Shown in pieces: positions 11,637 through 21,437 of a DNA stretch of 62,000 bases. Where the stretch lies: the NCBI GenBank assembly GCA_009746045.1, contig RPFO01000059.1:1743716-1805715 (forward strand), read 5' to 3'. The stretch comes from Mesostigma viride (taxonomy: Eukaryota; Streptophyta; Mesostigmatophyceae; Mesostigmatales; Mesostigmataceae). The translations under genes and the position numbers were made by a program. Each line of letters starts with the position of its first letter. Position 1 is the stretch's first letter. A model generated the notes under the pieces. It worked only from the letters and a program-made list of their open reading frames with translations. It did not search any database and had not been told where the DNA came from.

Positions 11637-12245
11637 TTGCAACACTGGTCCGTTGGAAATGGGGCGGTAGTTCATACGCCAAAGCTGACGGGGGCAAGGA
11701 AGCTCAACCAAGGGACGCTAGATGCCTTGAAGCTTCATCCTGACATTGACTTTGAGGGGTACAAGACAGTGCAAGCCTCAGAACGTACGACCAAGGTGGC
11801 ATGTGAATCTTACTTCCGTGAGAGAGGGAGTGCTGCATTGCTAGGCATGCGGACATGCGCACTCTTTTTAGCGGGCAAGCCAAGAAGGCAAAAGAGGTTC
11901 CATGGGTGGGTTACAAAGGTGGGCCATGCTTTCAAAATTGTATGGAGTGATGGGCAGTATGAGGAGTATAGCAAGCTACAGTGTAGAGGACGTGCTGAAA
12001 TTTGTGTGTGGGTGCCCTTACGGTGTAAATGCTTTTGGCCGTGAGCAAGTCTTGCAGCAGTACCAAGTTGACAATGGTGCTGGCAGTTCTACGGGAGCTC
12101 CTGCTGTGCCTCCGCGGTGTGTGATGCCACCACAGTCGACATCCACCACGATGTCCACTCAAGTGACGATGAATCGGATATGGAAAACATTGATGACATT
12201 AGTGTAGACAGTGATGATGAGGCGGATGAGGCGGAGCGCGATTGA
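11637..12245 (+). pseudogene. Broken ORF, C-terminal part of a possible transposase
   Basis: The first frame gives 135 residues with a module FHGWVTKVGHAFKIVWSDG followed by QYEEYS. This resembles the G-V-x-K...F-x-I-x-W-x-DG-x-E-x-Y modules found after transposase domains in some algal piggyBac-like proteins. The protein then continues in another frame (YSVEDVLKFVCGCPYG, about 11,972-12,110). It returns to the first frame for an acidic tail (DDESDMENIDDISVDSDDE) ending at the TGA at 12,243. Two frame changes mean either decay or unannotated introns. The superfamily is a guess from the module and acidic tail; no catalytic residues are present in this fragment. Confidence 0.4.
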
Positions 12246-12380
12246 TCATAATAGGCTGGTGGCGCAGCATGCGCACGCCTTGGTAAAGTTGTCGTCATGA
12301 TTCCCTGCCTATCCATGTTTTTTAATGTGCCTATACCTCATGCACACACGTTTTTGATTTATTGATTTCATGTCATGTCA

Positions 12381-12525
12381 TTAATTAATTAATTAATTAA
12401 TTATCAACATCACTCCGTTGGGAGTCAATGTAGCACATATCCCTGAGAAGGGGCATATGGCTTTTAATACGTTCTAGGCTACTTCCTGCAAGAGTGGAAT
12501 GTAAGCAGCACTTGCTCTAGGTGCC
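12381..12525 (-). mobile_element. 5'-truncated retroposon 3' end (family B)
   Basis: Only 145 bp: an (AATT)n tail, the 3' hairpin and some 3' UTR, matching the elements at 38.3 kb and 51.7 kb. It is flanked by ATGTCATGTCA at 12,370-12,380 and 12,526-12,536; the right copy lies in an (ATGTC)n run, so the exact TSD length is uncertain. Confidence 0.85.
12408..12430 (-). other. Retroposon 3' hairpin (family B)
   Basis: Sense strand: 4-bp stem, one bulged base, 5-bp stem ACTCC/GGAGT, loop CAAC. Same architecture as the other families' hairpins. Confidence 0.75.
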
Positions 12526-13359
12526 ATGTCATGTCATGTCATGTCAATATATCAATTTATGGTGGGCACGGGGCCATGTGTCAATTACGCAAAGATATAG
12601 CTATTATGTGAAATCTGAAAGTTAAAATAAAAGTTAGGGTGCAATCTGAGCTCATTTGCATGGTCTAGGGTGCCTAAACGCCGGGGCTAAAACCGAGCAA
12701 AACCGCGGTTTTTATGCTACTTGGCGTCACCCAGGCCGGTACCCTGCAGGCATCCAAAAAATGTGCAACTTCGCCCATGTTCTTTTCGCAGCATGTCAAG
12801 AGCAGCTGCCAAGTTAGGGTGCAATCTGAGCTCTTTTGCAAGGTCAAGGGTGCCTAAACGGCCTAAAACCGAGCAAAACCGCGGTTTTTATGCTATTTGA
12901 CGTCACCCAGGGTGCCCTAAAAGTATCCAAAAAATGTGCAACTTCGCACATGTGCGTTTTGCAGCATAGCAAAGGCAGCTGCCAAGTTTGGCTGCAATCT
13001 GAGCTCATTTGCATGGTCTAGGGTGCCTAAACGGGCTAAAATCGCGCCACATCGCGGTTTTTATGCTACTTGACGTCACCGTTGGGACCCCTGCAGGTAT
13101 CCAAAACATGTGCAACTTTGCAATCCCTCTTGGGGCACTAGATAGACCTTAACCACCACATATGGGCCATATTTAGAGGAAAACTGCAGCCAGGCAAAAT
13201 TGACATGTCGTATTCGCGTCAATTAATTTTATGCTACTTGGCGTCACCCAGGGTGCCCTGCAGGTATCCAAAAAATGTGCAACTTTGCACATGTGCGTTT
13301 TGCAGCATGTCAAGGGCAGCCGCCAAGTTTGGCTGCAATCTGAGCTCATTTGCATGGTC

Positions 13360-14041
13360 CACTCACCGGACAAGGCGGCCACCACCAGTCCTGCTCACCT
13401 TCCTCTCCCCTGAGGATAAGCAGCGGTTCCTCTCTCGTCGCAAGCGGTTGCACGACCTCACCTGGACGCTGGATGACGACCTAACCCCCGCTCAGCAACA
13501 GCAGCGACGCGACCTGTGGCCGGAATACCTCCGCCATAAGCAGGACCCCCAGAAGCCCAAGGTGTACTGGAGGGGCGGGGACCTGATGATCAACCACAAG
13601 ATGTGGACGCCCCCAGCGGGCTAGAATAGCAATAGCCCTAGCTTGTAACCATTGGAGTCACTGTCGCTAAGGCAGCCATGCCTAGAATGTTTGCCTAGCT
13701 GTGCCAACACACCTAGTCACGTGCCGCCAACGCACGGTACACAACCAGCCATAGCCTTAGCCTAGTTCTAGTACAGCCATGCTACGCCCTGGCTATGTTC
13801 AGATTACTTGCCCACGATCCTTGCTATGATATGCTCACATGGGTCTTATTGCACCCACAGTTTGCCGGATCGTTAGCCTGTCCTTTTAGCTAGCCGCGCC
13901 CGATTACAGCTGTGGCATGCCTTTGGCATGAAGGAGACTGGGGGTCTCTGCCCTTTCTCCTGTAGTGCACACACAGGGATTAAAAGCACTTCGGTGCTCC
14001 GTGACTCCCCAACGGGAGCACGAGTTCAATTAATTAATTAA
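13360..14041 (+). mobile_element. ORF1-type retroposon (family D), 5'-truncated
   Basis: Flanked by TGCATGGTC (13,351-13,359 and 14,042-14,050), a 9-bp TSD cut into a satellite unit. It holds the end of an ORF1 protein (TWTLDDDLTPAQQQQRRDLW...VYWRGGDLMI, stop at 13,622), about 400 bp of 3' UTR, the 3' hairpin and an (AATT)n tail. There is no RT sequence between ORF1 and the tail. Confidence 0.85.
14000..14022 (+). other. Retroposon 3' hairpin (family D)
   Basis: CGTG/CACG stem, bulged A, CTCCC/GGGAG stem, loop CAAC, just 5' of the (AATT)n tail. Confidence 0.75.
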
Positions 14042-14640
14042 TGCATGGTCTAGGGTGCCTAAATGGGCTAAAACCGAGCAAAAATGCGGTTTTTATGCTA
14101 TTTGACGTCATCTGGCAGGGTGCCCTGCAGGCATCCAAAAAATGTGCAACTTTGCACATGTTCGTTTTGCAGCATGGTAAGGGCAGCTGCCAAGTTAGGG
14201 TGCAATCTGAGCTCATTTGCAAGGTCTAGGGCGCCTAAACGGGTAAAACCAAGCAAAGCCGCGGTTTTTATGCTATTTGACGTCACCCAAGGTGCCCTGC
14301 AGGTATCCAAAAAACGTGCAACTTTGCAATCCCTCTTGGGGCACTAGATAGACCTTAACCACCACATATGGGCTCATGTATGAGCAATTAACTGCAGTCA
14401 GGAAAAATTGACATGTCATATTTGGCACAAAATGCCCTGAAGAGCACCTTCACGTCAATTTTCTGACACAAGCCATGAAATATTTATTGTCAGAATATTG
14501 TTTTGGTGTTTTTCCCAACCATATGCGTCATTCAAGACCATGAAAAACACATATCTAAAAAATTTTGGTTTTGGTAAATGCAAATTTACCAAACCTACGG
14601 GTGTTTGGGGGAAGCTGACGTCATGCGGTTGGTGATCGAA

Positions 14641-15137
14641 GGTAGGTGAATTGAGCCGGGCCATGCAAAAGCTTGAACTGACCGCGCTGGCTCCCTCCAC
14701 TCCCCCGACCCTGCAGGCTTTGCGCGACCTTCACCCCGACGAACCTGCCTTTGCGGTGCCCGCCCCGGCCACCCCCGGCCCGCCCCCGCCTATTGTCCTG
14801 CATGGACCTGGACATCTTCACGGCTGTGCTGAAGGATCTGCCGAACGTCTCCTCCACCGGCCCCTCAGCAGGCTGGCGCTACGAGCACCTCTCCGTGATG
14901 GCGGGCCATGGCGGGGCGACCGCACTCTTTGAGGCTGCCGCCGACTTGGCCGCGGGGTCCCTGGCCCCCGCGGCGCGCCCTTGGCTGGCTAGGGCACGCC
15001 TCATTGCCCTCCTGAAAGACGACGTCCCCCCGCCTGCTGGCCGCGTTCGTCCCATTGCTTGCGGCGAGGTCCTACGCAAGCTGGTGAGTAAGGTCATTTG
15101 TCGCCAAAAGGCCCCCGAGTTTCGCGCCTACTTCTGC
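14641..15137 (+). pseudogene. 3'-truncated copy of the RT/endonuclease element
   Basis: Nearly identical to 6,694-7,183, starting at the same base (GGTAGGTGAATTGAGCC) and stopping abruptly within the RT at TACTTCTGC. It keeps TGPSAGWRYEHLSVM, which the first copy has lost, but is itself frameshifted near 14,790. Loss of the 3' rather than the 5' end is unusual for a retroposed copy. Confidence 0.85.
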
Positions 15138-15729
15138 AGTTAAAGAAACTGTGGCTGAACTGTGGTTTAGCCTGCACTGATTAATATCTACAGAGGAAGT
15201 AGTTATATTAATCAATAGGTTTACGTTGAGCACTGGTTATGGATACCAGCACAGAATGCACGAGGCACGTGAGAACCGTCGCCGAAGGTGCGAGGACACA
15301 GGTGCAGGGAAAGTGGTGCTACCAAGTGGCAGCGCCCTGCTCGTTATATACTAATTGTGACGCAGTCACATCCAGATGCGCAGCCGCCAACGGGGACGAA
15401 GGGACAAAATAGGCAAGGCACGAGCTATGCCAGCAGTCTGGACCTTGTATCGTAATTTACCACGTTGCTCTACAGATTATTTACCATCGCTTAATCCTGG
15501 AGTGTAAATCTCCTGTGGGCTCGAGTGTGAATCCCTCGCCTACTGGGTGTAAGTCTTCCCGCATTGAGTGTTTTAATCTGTGTGGTAACATTGTAATATA
15601 CGAAACCGGTTTTCCGGGTTTGAGCTTATTCGTATCGTGTGACAAGTATTCTTAAGCCACCATCGTGCGCTGTGACGCATAGGAAGTCAAAGGTCTTTCG
15701 CATTCATTCTCAATCATTAAGGCGCTATT
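15138..15729. other. No recognised gene
   Basis: Intergenic-looking sequence next to the truncated RT copy. I see no ORF, hairpin or repeat that I can support. Confidence 0.3.
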
Positions 15730-16005
15730 TTAAATAGCCATACGTGTTAAAAGGGCCTTGAACCGTACAATGCGCTTGCGTCGCTCACTCAGGTAGCGGC
15801 AGGTCCAGAACCTGTCGAGGCGGCGGAGGGCCGCCCAGGCCTGGCCAATGCGGGTTTTGATGTCGTCGGCCGTGGATCGAGGGAAGCCAGCTGCCATTGA
15901 AGGAGCTTGAAGCGAGTCGCCGCCGGGGGGGACGGGGCTGCCGTCCAGCAAGAGGAGGGTGCCGGTGGGGCTACATATCCCAGCACCTGGGAAGCCGATG
16001 GCCAT
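15730..16005 (-). pseudogene. LINE RT thumb-region fragment
   Basis: The frame reads STADDIKTRIGQAWAALRRL, then RYLSERRKRIVRFKALL. It matches the family C segment DTADDVDTRIGLAWARHRSL...LGEHRKRML at 16.6-16.8 kb. No catalytic motif is included. It abuts the A/T-rich tail of the neighbouring element. Confidence 0.75.
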
Positions 16006-16034
16006 TAATTAAATTAAATTAAATTAAATTATAA

Positions 16035-16057
16035 CATGACTCCGTTGGGAGATCATG
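16035..16057 (-). other. Retroposon 3' hairpin (family C)
   Basis: CATG/CATG outer stem, bulged A, TCTCC/GGAGT inner stem (the first pair is a T-T mismatch), loop CAAC. Confidence 0.65.
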
Positions 16058-16134
16058 TAGCACATATTCCCGTGGATGGATGGAGGGGGGGGAGCCGCGA
16101 AACCGAACTAATCTAACTCCTAAGCTAATCTGAT

Positions 16135-18583
16135 CTAGAAAACCCTACCTATTCTACTCAGCAAAGCGCCCCTTCCGCTTGGGGGGAGGGGGCTTGCCCA
16201 CAGGGGCTGGCGTATGAGCCTGGACAATGGTCTTCCACCTCTTCTTGTCCTGCATAGCAGTCCAAGCAAGAGAGTTAGAGAGAGGGAGTGAATGCGATGT
16301 TCAAACTGCGCTGGGACCACTAGGTCAGCCATCAACTGCTGTGGGTAGGTCATGACAGGTTTGCCTACCTTCTTAGGAATGTCCTTGCATGGGGCCAGGC
16401 CAGGTCAGGATATGCCAAGCCGCTGGGCCGGGCCGGCCAGACCAAGGGCGGTGTCGACCTGGCTGGTGCGAGCAAGATGTCCTACGAATGCTAGATCCTA
16501 CGCTGTCTATAATCTCGTCTGAAATGCGAGGTATGCCCTGGTACAAAGATTCTAAGGACCTAGCTATGCGTGGAAAACCCTACATTCAGGGCCTGACGGA
16601 GCATCCTGGTAACCGTGCCGTTTAGCTTGGCCGCCAGCGTGTCCGTGAGCGTCCATGCCTCGGCGCCATACGTGAGCACCGTGAGGACCAGGACCTTGAG
16701 GAGCATGCGCTTGCGGTGCTCGCCGAGGACCTTCGAGTGCCAGTAGGTTTTTAGCGAACGATGCCGAGCCCAGGCTAGGCCGATGCGGGAGTCCACATCG
16801 GCGGCGGTGTCAGGAAGCATGCTCCCCAGCAGTTTAAAGCGATCACGAAACGGGACCTCCGTCCCGTCTAGTGCTCAGCCGTGGTAGCGGCGGGCTAGTA
16901 CTGGAAGCCCCAATCACCATAGCCTCAGTTTTGACACTAATCTCCAACCCCACCGCTCGCGCCTCCAAGCCCAGACAGTCCAGCCAGGTCTGAATGTGCT
17001 CGGGGCGCGCGATCGCGATGAGGGTGGTGTCGTCCGCATAAATCAGGTCGGCCAGGCGGTAGCCAGTGCTAACCCCGCCATGCTCGCGCTGGTTAAGGAT
17101 GTCCAAGCCTGGCTCGAACCCCTTGAGAGCAGTAAAGCGCGCACGTGCCCGGCGCATGACGTGATCCACGACAATAATGAACAGATATGGGGACATCACT
17201 CCCCGGACAGGAGAACTTTTGCGGATGACTGTAGGTGTAAGTTGGCTATGCCATGGTAACCGGAGACGTCCGTCCTATAGTCAGCAAAATTGGTGCGAGA
17301 GGTCCCCAGTTCGATTCCGGTCGGATTCATTTGCAGATCGCGTTTTTCCGCGTTTTCCGCGGCCCGGCACTGAACGCAAATGGTTTTCACCTTTGCGGAG
17401 TGCCTGATCAGAAGATATGGGGACAGCCGGACACAACCTTGCCACACCCCATGCATGGTGAAGGGGGAATGTTGATGGGGAGGTGCCTTCCGCAGTCCGC
17501 ACTATTGCCTGTGAGCCCTCATACAGTCGACGAATGGCAGCAATAAACGCTGGTGGTACATACCCGATCCAGAGCTAGGATGGCCCAATTAAGAGCCTCC
17601 CAGAGGACCGTGTCAAAGGCCTTGATATAGTCAACAAAAATGAAGACTAGCGGCAAACTGTCAGGGCAAAGGCGACGCACCTCCTCCATCAACCGGCGCG
17701 CGACAAACACAGCCATGACAGTGTTACGACCCGTCATGATGACGGAAACCCATCTGAGACTCACCCAGGTGTGGGTCCACTGTCCAGCGCGGCGCGGAGC
17801 CGGTGCAGCATCATGCGCATGAAGACCTTCAGCGCGGCGCTCTGGAGGCAGACACCCCGATAGATACCGGGGTCAGCAGCAGAGCCCTTCTTGTACAGCA
17901 TGACTCGGATGGCCGTCTGCCACTCAGCAGGCGGAGGCTCATCAGAGAGCAGGACACGGTTGCAGAACGCCAGCAGAAGATCCCTCACCGCAAGGTCAGG
18001 GGTCTTCAGCAACTCAGCCGAAAGGTGGTCGGCACCGCCGACCGCCGTGTCGTACCGCAGGCGAGCAAGGGCGCAGTCCAATCAAATTCAAAGTGAAGGG
18101 GTGCGCGACGGCGCCGTCGGTGGCAAGGCAGCCCTCCTTCAAGGCGGGGACTTGGTAGTTCTGGCGTTCCGACTCAGGTAGACCACTATGCCAGGGTGCG
18201 TATAGCCTGGGCACCCCCACCGTGAGGTGGTGTTTAGACCGCGCCCCTTGACGGAGGTGAAATATGTGCTACCATAAGGCGTGGGGTTAGAAACTTCAGC
18301 GTGCTGAGGCTGGCGACTGCCAGCGGCGAACACAAAAGACCAACACCACCTTGGCCTGGTGTATACCACTGCCAGCGAAATAAAACCGCCAGCCACCTGC
18401 CAGGCGATCAGTGCTCACCGTGCCAAGTGGCACCGAGTGGCGATGCTCTTGCACGCCTAGAATAGACACACGATGGGCTATGCAAAAGGCGACGAGCTCC
18501 TCTACCCGGTAGCTATGATCGCCATCTGCTAGCAATGTACGTGCGTTAAAAGTCGCGAGGGCCAAGGATGCCTGCTGGCCCAA
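16135..18583 (-). pseudogene. Family C ORF2: endonuclease start plus RT, broken
   Basis: The N-terminus (from 18,583) reads LALATFNARTLL...VSILGVQEHRH, an AP-endonuclease beginning with its conserved Asn and Gln-Glu. Most of that domain is then missing. RT pieces follow in several frames: HLSAELLKTPDLAV (about 18,000), RNTVMAVFVARRLMEEV and FIFVDYIKAFDTVLW (about 17,580-17,730), SPYLFIIVVDHVMRRAR, then LIYADDTTLI (about 17,040). The thumb and a C-terminal tail extend to about 16,135. Frameshifts, the endonuclease deletion and the SINE at 17,196-17,412 make it non-functional. Confidence 0.85.
17196..17412 (+). mobile_element. tRNA-related SINE, copy 1
   Basis: Inserted in the LINE RT and flanked by a perfect 13-bp TSD, AGATATGGGGACA (17,183-17,195 and 17,413-17,425). 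The uninterrupted RT copy at 43.0 kb has a single version of this site. It has a B-box-like AGTTCGATTCC and the family's constant 3' end; its 5' end is shorter than in other copies. Confidence 0.9.
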
Positions 18584-18929
18584 CAGGGGAGAACGGCGAT
18601 GGGGGATGGGGATGGATGCAGCGGGAGGTGGGGGTGAGGATGGAACGGAGGGGAGGGAAGCGCGGAGGGAATAGTGCTTTTCATCGCATTGATTTTGTCC
18701 TGCAAGCGTAGGATGCGAGCCTGCCGCTTGCTCGGGGTATTCAGGGGTGATTGCACAACGCCGAGGCGGAGGTAATCTAGCACTCGTTGGGTTTTACGAA
18801 TCTGACAGTTGACAGATGAAGTTGTAGCCCGAAATACCGGCACCACCATGTCTATCACCCGACTGCTAGGTCGAGGCATGGTAGTGGAACGGGACTGTTT
18901 AGGGGCTGTCCCCGAAGCCTGCATGTTAG

Positions 18930-19623
18930 CCGCGAGCCGACGAGTAGGGTTGTCTACTTACTGGAACCACCAGGGGCAGCACGCTTCGCACCACAAGACT
19001 CACTACGAGACTCTGCGCCCGTGGTGTTACAGTAATCTCAACACCGTCAAAGAAGGCAGCAAAGCGACCATCCGACTTCAGACGCATCTGCACACGCTTT
19101 CCCCCCTCAACGTACCCAGCCTGACCTCCGCGACCTTCGCGTGATTCCAGAGCTTGCTCCTCGCTGCCAGCTGTGCTGGGGTGTAGTCCTCGTCCATGCT
19201 GATCTTGGTGTCCTTGAGCAGGCGACGGGCGCCCATGACCCGTTTCTGGTCGTTCACGGTGGCCATGGTGACCAAACCCAGGCCAGCTGGGCCTGGCAGG
19301 CGAATGGCCCTGTCAATGGTCACGTCGGGTGGCGCAGCTGCAGCACCCCCAAGAACGCGGGGCCCCGCAAGGCCTCGGTAAGTGCGTGTGCGGTGTCATG
19401 CTCGCCCTTCTCAAAATTCTTGAGAATGATATTGCGTTGTCTGAGGCTGAGCCACATTCTGTGACGCGACTGCGGTGGCAGCCGACTTAGCCGCCTGGGC
19501 GACTATGGCATCCAGGTTCTTCCCCGCCGCGTCCGCGAACGTGACCCGCTTGGGGGGGGAGGTGGCCATGGCCGCCTTTAATTCCAGCAATGTGGCATGG
19601 GTGACAGCAGCGTTAGCAGCCAA
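18930..19623 (-). pseudogene. Family C ORF1 remnant
   Basis: Frames on the minus strand include PPKRVTFADAAGKNLDAIV and, further on, ARRLLKDTKISMDEDYTPAQ then LAARSKLW, followed after a frame change by LKSDGRFAAFFDGVEITV. The second block aligns by pattern with the C-terminal region of the intact ORF1 at 21.4-22.8 kb (YTLDDDLTLTQQQRRWELW). That places it in the L1-type ORF1 group of RNA-binding chaperones. Broken by frameshifts. Confidence 0.6.
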
Positions 19624-19870
19624 AGAGACTTGAGCGCACCTTGCACAGACTTGGGCTCAGAGGTGACCGCCTGCAGCTCAGTGGGGTCGGCTGCGCCGGC
19701 AGGGGTGTCGGCATCCGCCGAGGTGTCGGATGCGGCCGCGATGGTCGCCAGCGGTTTGCAGAATTCAGGGCAGCATGTAAAGAGGCAGGAGGTGCGTATC
19801 TGGTCGTTTTCCCAGTGCCCTTTCGTAGGCACGTACGTGGCACCACCTGATTTGCGCACTGTCACTTCAG

Positions 19871-20546
19871 TTGCTTGAGAAATCTGACGACGCTCTGGAG
19901 GACTTCCCTGAAAAACGCGCCCACAAGCGCGCGGCAGAGGCGTTCGTCGACGCGCTGGACATCCCGGCCAGCCACGCCCAGCTGTTCGCTGCCGGCCCGG
20001 CATCGGCCCTTCGGCACATCGCTGACAAGCTGCCCGCGGCCGGGGCCCTGCTGCCCCCCCGCCGCCCGCCCCGCTTCACCAGCCTGCACCGGCTCCCCGC
20101 CGTCATCCAGGCCCGGCAAGCCCTGCGCGACAACAGCGACCCCGCCCGCTACGCCCGCCTCAAAGCTGATTACCACTCGGCCATCCGGCAGGCGACCAAG
20201 GAGCAGGAGTGACCTTCATGTCCGCGAGTACTTCGCCCACCTCAAGGACCAGCACGGCAAGTACGCCTGGACCCGCCTGCGTCACGCCCAACGGCCCGCC
20301 GGCGGCGCGCAGCCGGCGGCGCCGCGGACGCTCTCTGGCTCACCGCAGCAGCAGCTCGACCAGTGGTATTCCTCCCAGTCCCGGCTGCTCGGCGCCCCCC
20401 GGCCGCCTCCGCCGCTTGGCCCTCTGGCGGCCGCACGCCTGGCAGTAGCGCCTGCGGACGTCCCTGCGCCGCCCACGCCGCCCGCCGCTGAGCAGGACTA
20501 CACGTACCCAGCCCTGACGGAACCCCTGGCCGACCCCAACGATTGA
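19871..20546 (+). pseudogene. Probable LINE ORF2 connector fragment
   Basis: The frame at 19,871-20,212 (FPEKRAHKRAAEAFVDALDI...RYARLKADYHSAIRQATKEQE) continues after a frame change as REYFAHLKDQHGKYAWTRLR. This looks like the variable helical segment between endonuclease and RT in LINE ORF2 proteins, and a Pro/Ala-rich linker follows. No catalytic motif is present. It is opposite in strand to the adjoining family C element. It could instead be a non-LINE gene fragment. Confidence 0.35.
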
Positions 20547-20558
20547 CCCGTAGTCCGG

Positions 20559-20584
20559 AAACAGGGCGATATATCGCCCTGTTT
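20559..20584. repeat. 26-bp perfect palindrome
   Basis: Centred between 20,571 and 20,572; each arm is AAACAGGGCGATA or its complement. No ORF crosses it convincingly. Confidence 0.9.
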
Positions 20585-20597
20585 GACCCCCGGTGGT

Positions 20598-20623
20598 GCG
20601 GCGCTCAATTCCCGGAGCGCCGC
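20598..20623. repeat. GC-rich hairpin
   Basis: 8-bp arms GCGGCGCT/AGCGCCGC with a 10-nt loop, 14 bp after the 26-bp palindrome. Confidence 0.8.
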
Positions 20624-21018
20624 GCCACATGTGACGGATGTCAGTGGTCCGGTGGGTCTGGGAACACTTAAGGCGCTGAAGGTGATGCATAGGTTTGGGG
20701 GTAATATTCGCCATAGCCTGGTAAATACAACGTGTATTGAGACAGTATCATGCACGTGACTTTGGCAGGAAATTTTCACTCGCGCGCGCGTAACGAGATA
20801 TGGCTGCTAGCGTGCCGTTATCAAGGAAATTTTGCTTCTCGCGGCTTGTAATGGTTCAGAATGTTGCTCAGAATGATGATGCGTGATTTTTGTAGGTCAG
20901 GGGTGGCCAGATGGGATGGCATTGGTAAAATACAGGTAGGAAATTACTGCTTTCTTGGTCGTCAGTACCAGATGAGTAATGGCCAGCATCCATGAGTAAT
21001 TAATTAATTAATTAAAAT

Positions 21019-21041
21019 CATAGCTCCGTGGGGAGCATATG
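21019..21041 (-). other. Retroposon 3' hairpin (family A)
   Basis: Same as 47,302-47,324: CATA/TATG stem, bulged T, GCTCC/GGAGC stem, loop CCAC. Confidence 0.75.
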
Positions 21042-21437
21042 TAACACATAGCCCTGAGAAAGGGGCATCTATGGGTTTGTAATACAATCAGGGCGACAAC
21101 CTGCAGGTGTAGGATGTACAACTATCACCTGCTCTGGGTGCACTAGGTGCACCTGCACCTAGCTCCATGATGGTTCATGCCTCCTAAACAAGCACAGGCA
21201 CCCAGGGGGGGCTTGAGGAGAGGGCCTAGAAGGCCTGCATGACATATGGGGTGGAAGGTATGTGGCTAGGCTATAGCTAGGGTACACATGGCCCTCTCAG
21301 CAGGGAGTAACTCCCTGCATGGGCAAAGCATGACTCGACATTGCTACGGCTATTGCAAGGGCGGGTGTGGGCCCATCACGTAGGCATACATGGCCACGTC
21401 ACTAAGCTTTCTAGTCTACACTACTGCTATATATTCC

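Larger units (their letters stand above)
12636..14350. repeat. ~173-180-bp satellite, interrupted
   Basis: The word GCAATCTGAGCTC recurs at 12,641, 12,821 and 12,994, then at about 13,335 and 14,203. Units contain AAACCGCGGTTT, GACGTCACC and TCCAAAAAATGTGCAAC. The arrays at 13.1 and 14.3 kb end in the same flank (CAATCCCTCTTGGGGCAC), so a terminal block was duplicated. A retroposon splits the array at 13,360-14,041. Short ORFs repeating with the unit are not genes. Confidence 0.85.
16006..19640 (-). mobile_element. Family C LINE (ORF1 + EN + RT), internally deleted
   Basis: Read leftwards on the minus strand: ORF1 remnant, start of an AP-type endonuclease, RT, 3' UTR with hairpin, and an (AAATT)n tail at about 16,006-16,034. 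Most of the endonuclease is deleted and the RT is split by a SINE. Boundaries are approximate because no TSD was found. It is a relative of the element at 41.9-44.2 kb. Confidence 0.8.

Noticed and set aside
12836-14229. Series of similar ~61-codon ORFs
   Set aside because: They recur with the satellite period and follow the repeat, not a gene.
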